Assembly: GCA_949451265.1 (NCBI GenBank)
Contig: CASTQR010000015.1
Coordinates: 1-16,412 of the forward strand
From: an uncultured Eubacteriales bacterium
GTDB taxonomy: Bacteria > Bacillota_A > Clostridia > Oscillospirales > Oscillospiraceae
Length of the DNA stretch: 16,412 bases
Direction: 5' to 3'
The notes beneath the pieces were generated by a model. The model searched no databases, had not been told where the DNA came from, and was given only the letters and a program-made list of their open reading frames with translations. Of the stretch, positions 1 through 6,865 are shown in pieces. The translations under genes and the position numbers were made by a program. Position 1 is the first letter of the stretch. The number at the start of each line of letters is the position of its first letter.

Positions 1-719
1 CCGCCGGCGCCACCTGGGACGCCGCCACCGCCGGCAACACCATCGGCACCTGGGTGTCCACCTTCGGCGATCAGATCGACATCGTGGCCTCCAACAACGA
101 CGGCATGGGCATGGCTATGTTCAACGCCTGGTCCAAGGAGAACAAGGTCCCCACCTTCGGGTATGACGCCAACGCCGACGCGGTGGCCGCTATCGCCGAC
201 GGTTACGGCGGCACCATCAGCCAGCACGCCGACGTGCAGGCCTACCTGACCCTGCGGGTGCTGCGCAACGCCCTGGACGGCGTGGACGTTGACACCGGCA
301 TCGGCACCGCCGACGACGCGGGCAACGTGCTGAGCGACGACGTGTACAAGTACGTGGAGGCCGAGCGTTCCTACTACGCCCTGAACGCGGCGGTTACCGC
401 TGAGAACTATCAGGACTTCCTGGACGCCACCAAGCCCTACGGCCCCGTCAGCAACCAGCTGAAGGATGACGCCCACCCCAACAAGAGCGTGTGGCTGAAC
501 ATCTACAATGCGGCTGACAACTTCCTGAGCGCCACCTATCAGCCCCTGCTGCAGAACTACGACGATCTGCTGAACCTGACCGTGGAGTACATCGGCGGCG
601 ACGGCCAGACCGAGGGTAACATCACCAACCGTCTGTCCAACCCCGACCAGTATGACGCCTTTGCCATCAACATGGTGAAGACCGACAACTCCGCCTCCTA
701 CACCGCCCTGCTGAGCTGA
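1..719 (+). CDS. mglB: Galactose/methyl-galactoside-type ABC transporter substrate-binding protein, 5'-truncated
   Basis: This is the C-terminal part of an extracytoplasmic sugar-binding protein that would deliver sugar to the MglA/MglC pair encoded downstream. The frame is open to the left edge (first full codon at base 3), so the true start lies outside the window; the GTG at 54 is internal. The family core is visible: a strand followed by ASNNDGMGMAMFNAW, matching the ANNDAMA segment of MglB, then VPTFGYDAN and a GTISQHADVQ segment in the last lobe. The normal end of the family falls near the YKYVEAERSYYAL segment. About 80 further residues follow and resemble the beginning of MglB (IYNAADNFLS and later AFAINMVKTD, against IYKYDDNFMS and ALAINLVDPA). 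The family assignment is firm; galactose as ligand is inferred mainly from the partner genes. Confidence 0.85.
   Translation, partial: AGATWDAATAGNTIGTWVSTFGDQIDIVASNNDGMGMAMFNAWSKENKVPTFGYDANADAVAAIADGYGGTISQHADVQAYLTLRVLRNALDGVDVDTGIGTADDAGNVLSDDVYKYVEAERSYYALNAAVTAENYQDFLDATKPYGPVSNQLKDDAHPNKSVWLNIYNAADNFLSATYQPLLQNYDDLLNLTVEYIGGDGQTEGNITNRLSNPDQYDAFAINMVKTDNSASYTALLS
483..716 (+). repeat. C-terminal partial duplication of the binding-protein N-lobe
   Basis: About 78 residues at the end of the binding protein align by eye, with almost no gaps, to the first strand-helix-strand of mature E. coli MglB. The IY...DNF.S motif sits at the start, and AIN.V, about ten residues, then a leucine pair sits at the end. 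In the family this segment occurs once, at the N-terminus. The first copy of this particular protein lies outside the window, so how recent the duplication is cannot be judged. Confidence 0.65.
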
Positions 720-772
720 TCATGGGCACTGAGCGTCTGGGGAATCCCGGCGCCGACAAGTGAATGACTCGC

Positions 773-842
773 TATCAGGGAGAGGGACTTCTCCGCTCGG
801 AGGAACTAACGCTCCGTCCGGCGGAAGGAACTCTCCCTGATA
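773..842 (+). promoter_or_regulatory. Long inverted repeat between mglB and mglA
   Basis: A perfect 12-base inverted repeat (773-784 and 831-842) brackets 46 bases. Those bases contain two smaller hairpins, CTCC/GGAG around 791-802 and TCCG/CGGA around 813-825. No T-tract follows, so it is not a simple intrinsic terminator. A structured element between a binding-protein gene and its ATPase gene commonly protects or attenuates the transcript, so that more binding protein than membrane components is made. That role is inferred here from position only. The rest of the 720-917 gap shows no other element. Confidence 0.6.
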
Positions 843-917
843 TGCGTTTTCAGAAAAACCGGCAGGGCCGGCGGTTTGCCGGAGCTGCTAATCTGCAAAA
901 CAGGGGGAGTGACGAGT

Positions 918-2426
918 ATGGCTGATGGAAAAGGCGATGTCGTCCTGTCGATCCGCGGTATGAGCAAGTCGTTCGGCCGAAACCGGGTGCTTGACCATAT
1001 CAACCTGGATCTGAAGCGGGGGAGCATCATGGGGCTGATGGGCGAGAACGGCGCCGGCAAGTCCACCATGATGAAATGCCTTTTCGGCACCTACCAGAAG
1101 GACGAGGGAAAAATCTACTTAAACGGGAAGGAGATCAGCTTCTCCGGCCCCAAGGACGCCCTGGAAAACGGGATCGCCATGGTCCACCAGGAGCTGAACC
1201 AGTGCCTGGAGCGGAGCGTGACCGACAACCTGTTCCTGGGGCGCTACCCCACCAACTCGGTGGGCGTTGTGGACGAGGGCGGCATGAAGAAGAAGGCCGC
1301 CGAGCTGTTCCGCAAGCTGGGCATGACGGTGAACCTGAGCCAGCCCATGCGGAATATGTCGGTGTCCCAGCGGCAGATGTGCGAGATCGCCAAGGCCATC
1401 TCCTACAACTCCCAGGTCATTGTGCTGGACGAGCCCACCTCGTCCCTGACGGTGCAGGAGGTGGATAAGCTCTTTGAGATGATGCGGATGCTGAGGGAGC
1501 AGGGGATTTCGCTCATCTACATCTCCCACAAGATGGACGAGATCTTCGAGATCTGCGACGAGATCTCCGTGCTGCGGGACGGCAATCTGGTGATGACCAA
1601 GGCCGCCAAGGACACCAACATGAACGAGCTCATCACCGCCATGGTGGGCCGCTCCCTGGAGAGCCGGTTCCCGCCGGTGGACAACACCCCGGGCGGCACC
1701 ATCCTGTCGGTGCAGCACCTGTCCACCAAGTTTGCCCCCCACCTCCAGGACGTCACCTTCGACGTGCGGGAGGGGGAGATCTTTGGGCTGTACGGCCTGG
1801 TGGGCGCGGGGCGCACCGAGCTGCTGGAGACCATCTTCGGCGTGCGCACCCGGGCGGCGGGCCGGGTCTATTTCAAGAACCGGCTGATGAACTTCAACAG
1901 CGCCAAGGAGGCCATCGAACACGGCTTTGCCATGATCACGGAGGAGCGCAAGGCCAACGGCCTGTTCCTGAAATGCGACCTGACGTTTAACACCACCATC
2001 GCCAGCCTGGAGCAGTACAAGGTGGGGCCGGCCCTGTCCAACCCGAAGATGGTGAAGGCCACCAGCAAGGAGATCAAGACCATGCGCACCAAGTGCATGG
2101 GGCCGGACGACATGATCACCAGCCTGTCCGGCGGCAACCAGCAGAAGGTCATCTTTGGCAAGTGGCTGGAGCGGGAGCCCCAGATCTTCATGATGGACGA
2201 GCCCACCCGCGGCATCGACGTGGGCGCGAAATACGAGATCTATGAGCTGATCATCAAGATGGCGAAGCAGGGCAAGACCATCATCGTCGTCTCCTCCGAA
2301 ATGCCGGAGATTCTGGGCATCACCAACCGGATCGGCGTCATGTCCAACGGCTACCTGTCCGGCATCGTGAACACCGCGGAGACCAACCAGGAGGAGCTTC
2401 TGCGCCTCAGCGCGAAATATCTGTAA
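918..2426 (+). CDS. mglA: Galactose/methyl-galactoside import ATP-binding protein, two-domain ABC ATPase
   Basis: This cytoplasmic ATPase of 502 residues powers sugar import through the MglC permease. Two fused ABC domains are visible. The first has Walker A GENGAGKST (42-50), signature SVSQRQM (about 148-154) and Walker B VIVLDEPTS with Asp171. The second has a degenerate P-loop GLVGAGRTE (from about 293) lacking the GKS lysine, signature LSGGNQQ (403-409) and Walker B MMDEPTRG with Asp427. A degenerate second P-loop is normal for the RbsA/MglA/XylG class, and E. coli MglA is about the same length. ATG 918 is chosen because AGGGGGAGTGA precedes it at proper spacing; an upstream in-frame TTG at 876 has no ribosome site. 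The permease gene starts 13 bases after the stop, so the two genes are cotranscribed. Confidence 0.93.
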   Translation: MADGKGDVVLSIRGMSKSFGRNRVLDHINLDLKRGSIMGLMGENGAGKSTMMKCLFGTYQKDEGKIYLNGKEISFSGPKDALENGIAMVHQELNQCLERSVTDNLFLGRYPTNSVGVVDEGGMKKKAAELFRKLGMTVNLSQPMRNMSVSQRQMCEIAKAISYNSQVIVLDEPTSSLTVQEVDKLFEMMRMLREQGISLIYISHKMDEIFEICDEISVLRDGNLVMTKAAKDTNMNELITAMVGRSLESRFPPVDNTPGGTILSVQHLSTKFAPHLQDVTFDVREGEIFGLYGLVGAGRTELLETIFGVRTRAAGRVYFKNRLMNFNSAKEAIEHGFAMITEERKANGLFLKCDLTFNTTIASLEQYKVGPALSNPKMVKATSKEIKTMRTKCMGPDDMITSLSGGNQQKVIFGKWLEREPQIFMMDEPTRGIDVGAKYEIYELIIKMAKQGKTIIVVSSEMPEILGITNRIGVMSNGYLSGIVNTAETNQEELLRLSAKYL

Positions 2427-2439
2427 GGGGGGAAGGGCA

Positions 2440-3045
2440 ATGGCAGACACGACTAAAATTTTGACCGCGGAGCAGGAGAAGCAGCTCCGCCAGCCTATCG
2501 ACGATTACGTCGGCGGCATTCAGGAGCAGATCAACGCCCTGCGGAAGGACGGTACGGACCGGGTCATCGACATTCAGAGCGCCCTGGACAGCCTGAAGCG
2601 GGACCGCATCTACACCACCCAGGAGAAGGCGGACAAGCAGGCCAAGCTCCGCAAGGAGCTGGAGCAGGCCAAGGCGGTGGAGGCCCAGAACAAGGACCAG
2701 ATCGCCAAGCTCATCGCCGACGCCGAGGGTTACATCAAGGCCCATTTTGACAAGGAATACTACCAGGCGGTGCGGGTCAGCTGCGCCGAGGAGAAGGTGC
2801 TGGCCAAGGAGAAATACCAGGCCGCTGTGGCGGAGCTGGAGAAGGCCCACCAGGCCACCGTGGCCAAGCTCACCGACGCCCAGGAGATCAAGGACGAGAA
2901 ATACGTCCACAAGAACCGCCTGTTCGACGCCAAGATGAAGCTGGCCAAGGACCTCCAGGATGTGAAGGACCGCCGGCACGCCGCGTTCGACCACCAGTAC
3001 CACCTGATCGACCTGCTGCGGATGTCCAAGTTCACCTTCAGCGAG
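2440..3045 (+). other. Coiled-coil domain fused to MglC permease
   Basis: About 200 residues with dense Lys/Glu/Gln/Ala and heptad-like leucine, isoleucine and alanine spacing (for example AKLRKELEQAKAVEAQ and AAVAELEKAHQATVAKL). No signal peptide or membrane segment precedes it, so it should lie in the cytoplasm next to the ATPase. Its function is unknown. Possible roles are oligomerisation of transporters, tethering to a cytoplasmic partner, or control of the ATPase; the sequence does not decide between these. Confidence 0.7.
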
Positions 3046-4098
3046 ACCCTGGCCCAGCGGTGGGAGAACTACAAGTACACCTTCAACGCCCGGAACTTCC
3101 TGCTGCGCAACGGCCTGTACCTGGCTATCGCGGTGGTTTTCATCGCCCTGTGTATCGCCACTCCCATTGTCAAGGGGCCCAAGGTCCAGCTGCTGACAAT
3201 GAACAATATTCTGAACATCCTCCAGCAGGCGTCCCCCCGGATGTTCCTGGCGCTGGGTGTGGCCGGCCTCATCCTGTTGGCGGGCACCGACCTGTCCATC
3301 GGCCGTATGGTGGGCATGGGCATGACCGCCGCTACCATCATCATGCACAAGGGCATCAATACCGGCGGCGTGTTTGGGCACATCTTCGACTTCACCGGCC
3401 TGCCGGTCATCCTGCGGGTGTTCCTGGCCCTGCTGGTGTGTATCGTGCTGTGCACCATCTTCACCACCATCGCCGGCTTCTTCACCGCCAAGTTCAAGAT
3501 GCACCCCTTCATCTCCACCATGTCCACCATGCTGGTTATCTTCGGCCTGACCACCTACGCCACCAAGGGCGTATCCTTCGGCGGCATTGAGGACTCCATC
3601 TCCAAGATGATCATCCCCAAGATCGGCAAGTTCCCCACCATTATCCTCTGGGCGCTGGCCGCGGTGATCATCGTGTGGTTCATCTGGAACAAGACCACCT
3701 TTGGAAAGAACCTGTACGCCGTGGGCGGCAACCCGGAGGCGGCTTCGGTGTCCGGTATCTCCGTGTTCAAGGTCACGGTGGGCGCGTTCATTATGGCGGG
3801 CATCCTGTATGGCTTCGGCTCCTGGCTGGAGTGTATCCGGATGTTCGGCTCCGGCTCCGCCGGCTACGGCCAGGGCTGGGAGATGGACGCCATCGCGGCC
3901 TGCGTGGTGGGCGGCGTGTCCTTCACCGGCGGCATCGGCAAGATCTCCGGCGTGGTGACGGGCGTGTTCATCTTCACCGCCCTGACCTACTCCCTGACCA
4001 CCTTGGGCATTGATGCCAACCTCCAGTTTGTGTTCTCCGGCATCATCATCCTGGTGGCCGTCATGCTGGACTGCCTGAAGTATGTCCAGAAGAAGTAA
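2440..4098 (+). CDS. mglC: Galactose/methyl-galactoside ABC transporter permease with long N-terminal coiled-coil extension
   Basis: This inner-membrane permease has 552 residues. The part from about residue 224 onward matches MglC closely: AGTDLSIGRMVGMG, WNKTTFGKNLYAVGGNPEAA, MEMDAIAACVVGGVSF-like MDAIAACVVGGVSF, and a terminal LDCLKYVQKK like the E. coli LDSLKYARKK. Eight or more hydrophobic segments are evident. E. coli MglC is about 336 residues, so about 215 residues are extra. Residues 1 to about 200 are highly charged and rich in K, E, Q and A without hydrophobic stretches, as expected for long cytoplasmic coiled coil, and are followed by an amphipathic stretch (ETLAQRWENYKYTFNARNF) before the first membrane helix. 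The ATG at 2440 follows a purine-rich GGGGGGAAGGG site. The extension has the same frame and codon style as the rest, so a sequencing frameshift is unlikely. Confidence 0.93.
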   Translation: MADTTKILTAEQEKQLRQPIDDYVGGIQEQINALRKDGTDRVIDIQSALDSLKRDRIYTTQEKADKQAKLRKELEQAKAVEAQNKDQIAKLIADAEGYIKAHFDKEYYQAVRVSCAEEKVLAKEKYQAAVAELEKAHQATVAKLTDAQEIKDEKYVHKNRLFDAKMKLAKDLQDVKDRRHAAFDHQYHLIDLLRMSKFTFSETLAQRWENYKYTFNARNFLLRNGLYLAIAVVFIALCIATPIVKGPKVQLLTMNNILNILQQASPRMFLALGVAGLILLAGTDLSIGRMVGMGMTAATIIMHKGINTGGVFGHIFDFTGLPVILRVFLALLVCIVLCTIFTTIAGFFTAKFKMHPFISTMSTMLVIFGLTTYATKGVSFGGIEDSISKMIIPKIGKFPTIILWALAAVIIVWFIWNKTTFGKNLYAVGGNPEAASVSGISVFKVTVGAFIMAGILYGFGSWLECIRMFGSGSAGYGQGWEMDAIAACVVGGVSFTGGIGKISGVVTGVFIFTALTYSLTTLGIDANLQFVFSGIIILVAVMLDCLKYVQKK

Positions 4099-4110
4099 TA
4101 CCCCCGCGTG

Positions 4111-4162
4111 AAGTGAAAAAGGCCGCCGCGAAGTGGACGTGTTCCACTTCGCGGCGGCCTTA
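4111..4162. terminator. Terminator closing the mgl operon, probably bidirectional
   Basis: A perfect 19-bp stem (4119-4137 with 4143-4161) and a 5-base loop lies 20 bases after the mglC stop. The plus-strand tail (TATTCGG) is a poor U-tract. On the minus strand the stem is followed by a run of five T (complement of the A-run at 4116-4120), so it looks like a more canonical terminator for leftward transcription. Confidence 0.85.
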
Positions 4163-4175
4163 TTCGGCGGCCCAT

Positions 4176-4310
4176 TCAAGGGCAGGACGGAGCTGTACAG
4201 CTCGATGAACTGGTGGGTGCAGATCCGCATATCCCAGGTACTTCATGGGGAGCACCGGAGTGACGGTGGTCGGGGAAAACGCGGGCAAGAGATGGTTGCT
4301 TTTGCTTCAT
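4176..4310 (-). CDS. Possible 44-residue ORF or decayed gene with strong ribosome site
   Basis: On the minus strand an ATG at 4310 is preceded by AAAGGAGGTAGTC, one of the strongest ribosome sites in the window. The frame starts MKQKQPSLARVFP and stops at 4176. The later part is serine- and cysteine-rich (SAPTSSSSCTAPSCP) and looks less protein-like than the other two frames, which read MKYLGYADLH and ICTHQFIELYSSVLPLN over the same bases. This could mean a real small protein, a gene decayed by frameshifts, or a non-coding transcript. The unit ends in a hairpin with a U-tract in this orientation. I do not recognise it. Confidence 0.3.
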   Translation of the reverse strand: MKQKQPSLARVFPDHRHSGAPHEVPGICGSAPTSSSSCTAPSCP

Positions 4311-4342
4311 GACTACCTCCTTTCCTGTGGGGGTATCCTCTA

Positions 4343-4365
4343 TGCGGGGCGCAAGAAGCCCCGCA
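4343..4365 (-). promoter_or_regulatory. Hairpin in the leader of the minus-strand unit
   Basis: An 8-bp perfect GC-rich stem (4343-4350 with 4358-4365) with a 7-base loop. Neither orientation has a U-tract, so termination is unlikely. If the minus-strand promoter at 4371-4399 is used, this hairpin would sit at the very 5' end of the transcript, where it could protect it from decay. Confidence 0.45.
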
Positions 4366-4370
4366 GATTC

Positions 4371-4399
4371 AGCTTACAAGCATAGGGTAAAAAGTTCAA
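4371..4399 (-). promoter_or_regulatory. Possible minus-strand sigma-A promoter
   Basis: Read leftward: TTGAAC (4399-4394), 17-base spacer, TAAGCT (4376-4371). Each hexamer has mismatches, but the spacing is ideal. The site is back to back with the plus-strand promoter at 4440 and upstream of the small frame at 4310. Confidence 0.35.
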
Positions 4400-4439
4400 G
4401 GGATAGAGGGGGAGGTTTAGGCAAAATTTACAAATCCCA

Positions 4440-4468
4440 TGGACAAACGCCGGAAGGTGTGCTAAAAT
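4440..4468 (+). promoter_or_regulatory. Sigma-A promoter for the HAD phosphatase operon
   Basis: TGGACA (4440-4445), 17-base spacer, TAAAAT (4463-4468); each hexamer has one mismatch to consensus. Transcription would start near 4475. This rules out the in-frame ATG at 4467, which lies inside the -10 box, and supports the start at 4530. Confidence 0.7.
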
Positions 4469-4529
4469 GAAAATTGTTTTAGAACTTGTGAAAATAATTT
4501 TCGACCGGCTGGGGAAAGGGGGGGCGCCC

Positions 4530-5330
4530 ATGGCCCGCATCACGGAAAAGCGCCTGTTCCTGCTGGACATGGACGGCACCATCTACCTGGACCACACCCT
4601 GTTCCCCGGCACCCTCCCCTTTCTGGAGGCGGTGCGGGCCAGGGGCGGGCGGTATCTGTTCCTCACCAACAACTCATCGAAGTCGGTGGACGCCTATGTG
4701 GAAAAGCTGGGGGATATGGGGGTGCGGGCCGTCCGGGAGGACTTCCTCACCTCGGTGGACGCGCTCACCGCGGATCTGGGGGTGAGGCCGCCCTACCGCC
4801 TCTGTTACGCCTTCGGCACGGAGAGCTTTCAGAGCCAGCTCCGGGCGGCGGGCGTGCCCGTTACCAACCGGCTGGAGGATGGGGTGGACTGCCTGCTCAT
4901 CGGCTTCGACACCGAGCTGGCCTTTCAGAAGCTGGAGGACGCCTGTATCCTGCTGAACCGGGGGGTGGACTTCATCGCCACCAACCCGGACTGGGTGTGC
5001 CCCACCTGGTACGGCTCCGTGCCCGACTGCGGCAGCGTGTGCGAGATGCTGTTCCGGGCCACGGGCCGCCGCCCCCGCGTCATCGGCAAGCCCCAGCCCG
5101 CTATGGCGCGGCTGGCCTTGGAGCGCACCGGATTTCCGGCAGAGGCGGCCCTCATGGTGGGGGACCGGCTGTATACCGACATCGCCTCCGGCGTGAACGC
5201 CGGGATCGACACCGCCTTTGTCCTGTCCGGCGAGGGGACGCGGGCGGATCTGGAGGGGAGCGAAGTGCGCCCCACCTGGGTGTTCGATAACATCGCCGCC
5301 CTCCACCGGGCCTGGGAAGGGGAGGGGTAG
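4530..5330 (+). CDS. HAD-superfamily subfamily IIA phosphatase (NagD/AraL/p-nitrophenyl phosphatase type)
   Basis: A cytoplasmic magnesium-dependent phosphatase of 266 residues that would remove phosphate from a small metabolite through an aspartyl-phosphate intermediate. All four HAD motifs are present: DMDGT (13-17) with nucleophile Asp13 and acid/base Asp15, TNNSS (46-50), Lys187 in IGKPQPAM, and GDRLYTD with Asp212 and Asp217. The TNN motif and the cap segment between motifs II and III place it in class IIA; the length is typical. The start at 4530 is chosen for the GAAAGGGGGGG site just upstream and because the longer frame would begin inside the promoter. The substrate cannot be read from the sequence; sugar phosphates and glycerol phosphates are common for the class. 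The MFS gene follows after 74 bases without a terminator. Confidence 0.9.
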   Translation: MARITEKRLFLLDMDGTIYLDHTLFPGTLPFLEAVRARGGRYLFLTNNSSKSVDAYVEKLGDMGVRAVREDFLTSVDALTADLGVRPPYRLCYAFGTESFQSQLRAAGVPVTNRLEDGVDCLLIGFDTELAFQKLEDACILLNRGVDFIATNPDWVCPTWYGSVPDCGSVCEMLFRATGRRPRVIGKPQPAMARLALERTGFPAEAALMVGDRLYTDIASGVNAGIDTAFVLSGEGTRADLEGSEVRPTWVFDNIAALHRAWEGEG

Positions 5331-5404
5331 GAAAAAGGCTGTGACCTGAAGCTGTTTGGAGCCGCGCCAAAAAGCAGGGGGATTCCCCGGAAAAGAGTGA
5401 GCGT

Positions 5405-6751
5405 ATGAAGGAACTGAAGCTGAACAACAAGCGCACAATTTTAGTCGGTTTGGCTTTCCTGTCCATCTGCTCCTTCTGGCAGATGTACGACAACCTGGTG
5501 CCCCTGATCCTCCGGCGCACCTTCCAGATGGACGAGTCCCTCACCGGCGTGATCATGGCGGCGGATAATATCCTGGCCCTGTTCCTGCTGCCCCTGTTCG
5601 GCGGGCTGTCCGACCGCTGCAAGCTGGGGAAGCTGGGCCGCCGCACCCCCTTCATCCTGGCGGGCACCGCCGGGGCGGTGGTGCTGATGAACCTGCTGCC
5701 CGCCCTGGACAACAGCTACGCGGCGGAGGCCGCCCCCTATAAGCTGGTGAGCTTTGTCATCGTGCTGGGCCTGCTGCTGATCGCCATGGGCACGTACCGC
5801 TCCCCGGCGGTGGCCCTGATGCCCGACGTGACCCCCAAGCCCCTGCGCTCCAAGGCCAACGCCATCATCAACCTGATGGGCGCGGTGGGCGGCGTGCTGT
5901 ATCTGGGCATCAGCGCGGCCCTCTATCCCGCCTCCAAGACCGGAGAGACGGCCCACGTGAACTACCAGCCGCTGTTCCTCATCGTGTCGCTGATCATGGT
6001 GGTGGCGGTGGCGGTGCTGCTGGCCGCCATCCGGGAGCCCAAGCTGGCGGCGGAGAACCAGGCGCTGGAGAAGCGGCATCCCGAGTGGAATCTGGCGGAG
6101 AACGACGGCAGCGGCCACGAGACCCTGCCTGCCCCGGTGAAGCGGAGCCTGATCTTCCTCCTGGTCTCCATTGCCCTGTGGTTTATCGGCTACAACGGCG
6201 TGACCACCTGGTGGTCCAACTACGCCGCGGAGGTGATGGGCGCGGATCTGCGCAGCACCAACGTCTGCCTCACCGTGGCTACCGTGGGGGCCATCGTGTC
6301 CTATATCCCCATCGGCGTGCTGGCCTCTAAGGTGGGCCGGAAGCGCACCATCCAGGCGGGGGTGGTTCTGCTGGCCTCCTGCTTCCTGGCCGGTTATCTG
6401 CTCACCGTCCGGGCCACCGCTATCACCCCTGTCATGTATGTGGCCTTTGCCCTGGTGGGGCTGGCCTGGGCGGCCATCAACGTGAACTCCCTGCCCATGG
6501 TGGTGGAGATGTGCCGGGGCTCCGACGTGGGCAAATTCACCGGCTATTATTACACCGCCTCCATGGCGGCCCAGGTGGTCACCCCCGTGCTGGCGGGCAC
6601 GCTGATGAAGCACATCAGCTATCAGGCCCTGTTCCCCTACGCGGCGTTCTTCGTGGCGATGAGCTTTGTCACCATGCTGTTCGTCCGCCACGGCGACAGC
6701 AAGGCGGAGGCCAAGACCGGGCTGGACGCCTTTGAGGACATGGACGACTGA
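5405..6751 (+). CDS. MFS transporter, SLC45/sugar:cation symporter-like
   Basis: A polytopic membrane transporter of 448 residues, the usual size for 12 helices. The loop between helices 2 and 3 carries GGLSDRCKLGKLGRRTPFI (from residue 66), an MFS motif A of the type found in sucrose/SLC45 and glycoside-cation symporters. RSPAVALMPDVTPKPLRSKANAIINL-type sequence before helix 5 (key residues R, P, D, P, R, N) is also typical of that group. A charged cytoplasmic loop follows helix 6. The start ATG 5405 has only a moderate site (AAGAGTGAG). Likely cargo is a sugar or glycoside, by family; the exact substrate is not visible. It probably shares the promoter at 4440 with the phosphatase gene, suggesting uptake followed by dephosphorylation of a related metabolite, which is inference. 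The C-terminal tail is acidic. Confidence 0.88.
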   Translation: MKELKLNNKRTILVGLAFLSICSFWQMYDNLVPLILRRTFQMDESLTGVIMAADNILALFLLPLFGGLSDRCKLGKLGRRTPFILAGTAGAVVLMNLLPALDNSYAAEAAPYKLVSFVIVLGLLLIAMGTYRSPAVALMPDVTPKPLRSKANAIINLMGAVGGVLYLGISAALYPASKTGETAHVNYQPLFLIVSLIMVVAVAVLLAAIREPKLAAENQALEKRHPEWNLAENDGSGHETLPAPVKRSLIFLLVSIALWFIGYNGVTTWWSNYAAEVMGADLRSTNVCLTVATVGAIVSYIPIGVLASKVGRKRTIQAGVVLLASCFLAGYLLTVRATAITPVMYVAFALVGLAWAAINVNSLPMVVEMCRGSDVGKFTGYYYTASMAAQVVTPVLAGTLMKHISYQALFPYAAFFVAMSFVTMLFVRHGDSKAEAKTGLDAFEDMDD

Positions 6752-6865
6752 GTTCCTTAAAAGAGCTTGAAGGCGTGACCATCGCGGCTGGACGGGGAAC
6801 AGCTTTGGCTTGGCGGCGGAACAATAGCGTTTCAATACGTTTGAGTTGATAAGAGGGTATTGCGT

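Noticed and set aside
2407..4230. A 607-codon minus-strand frame over the permease gene
   Set aside because: It is a shadow of GC-rich coding sequence; the only part that might matter is the short region beyond 4162, treated separately.
4318..4340. Possible riboswitch or T-box in the 4162-4466 gap
   Set aside because: No conserved aptamer or T-box sequence could be recognised; only simple hairpins are present.
4467..4529. Upstream ATG extending the HAD phosphatase by 21 residues
   Set aside because: It lies inside the -10 box of a good promoter and lacks a ribosome site, whereas 4530 has both a site and family-typical length.
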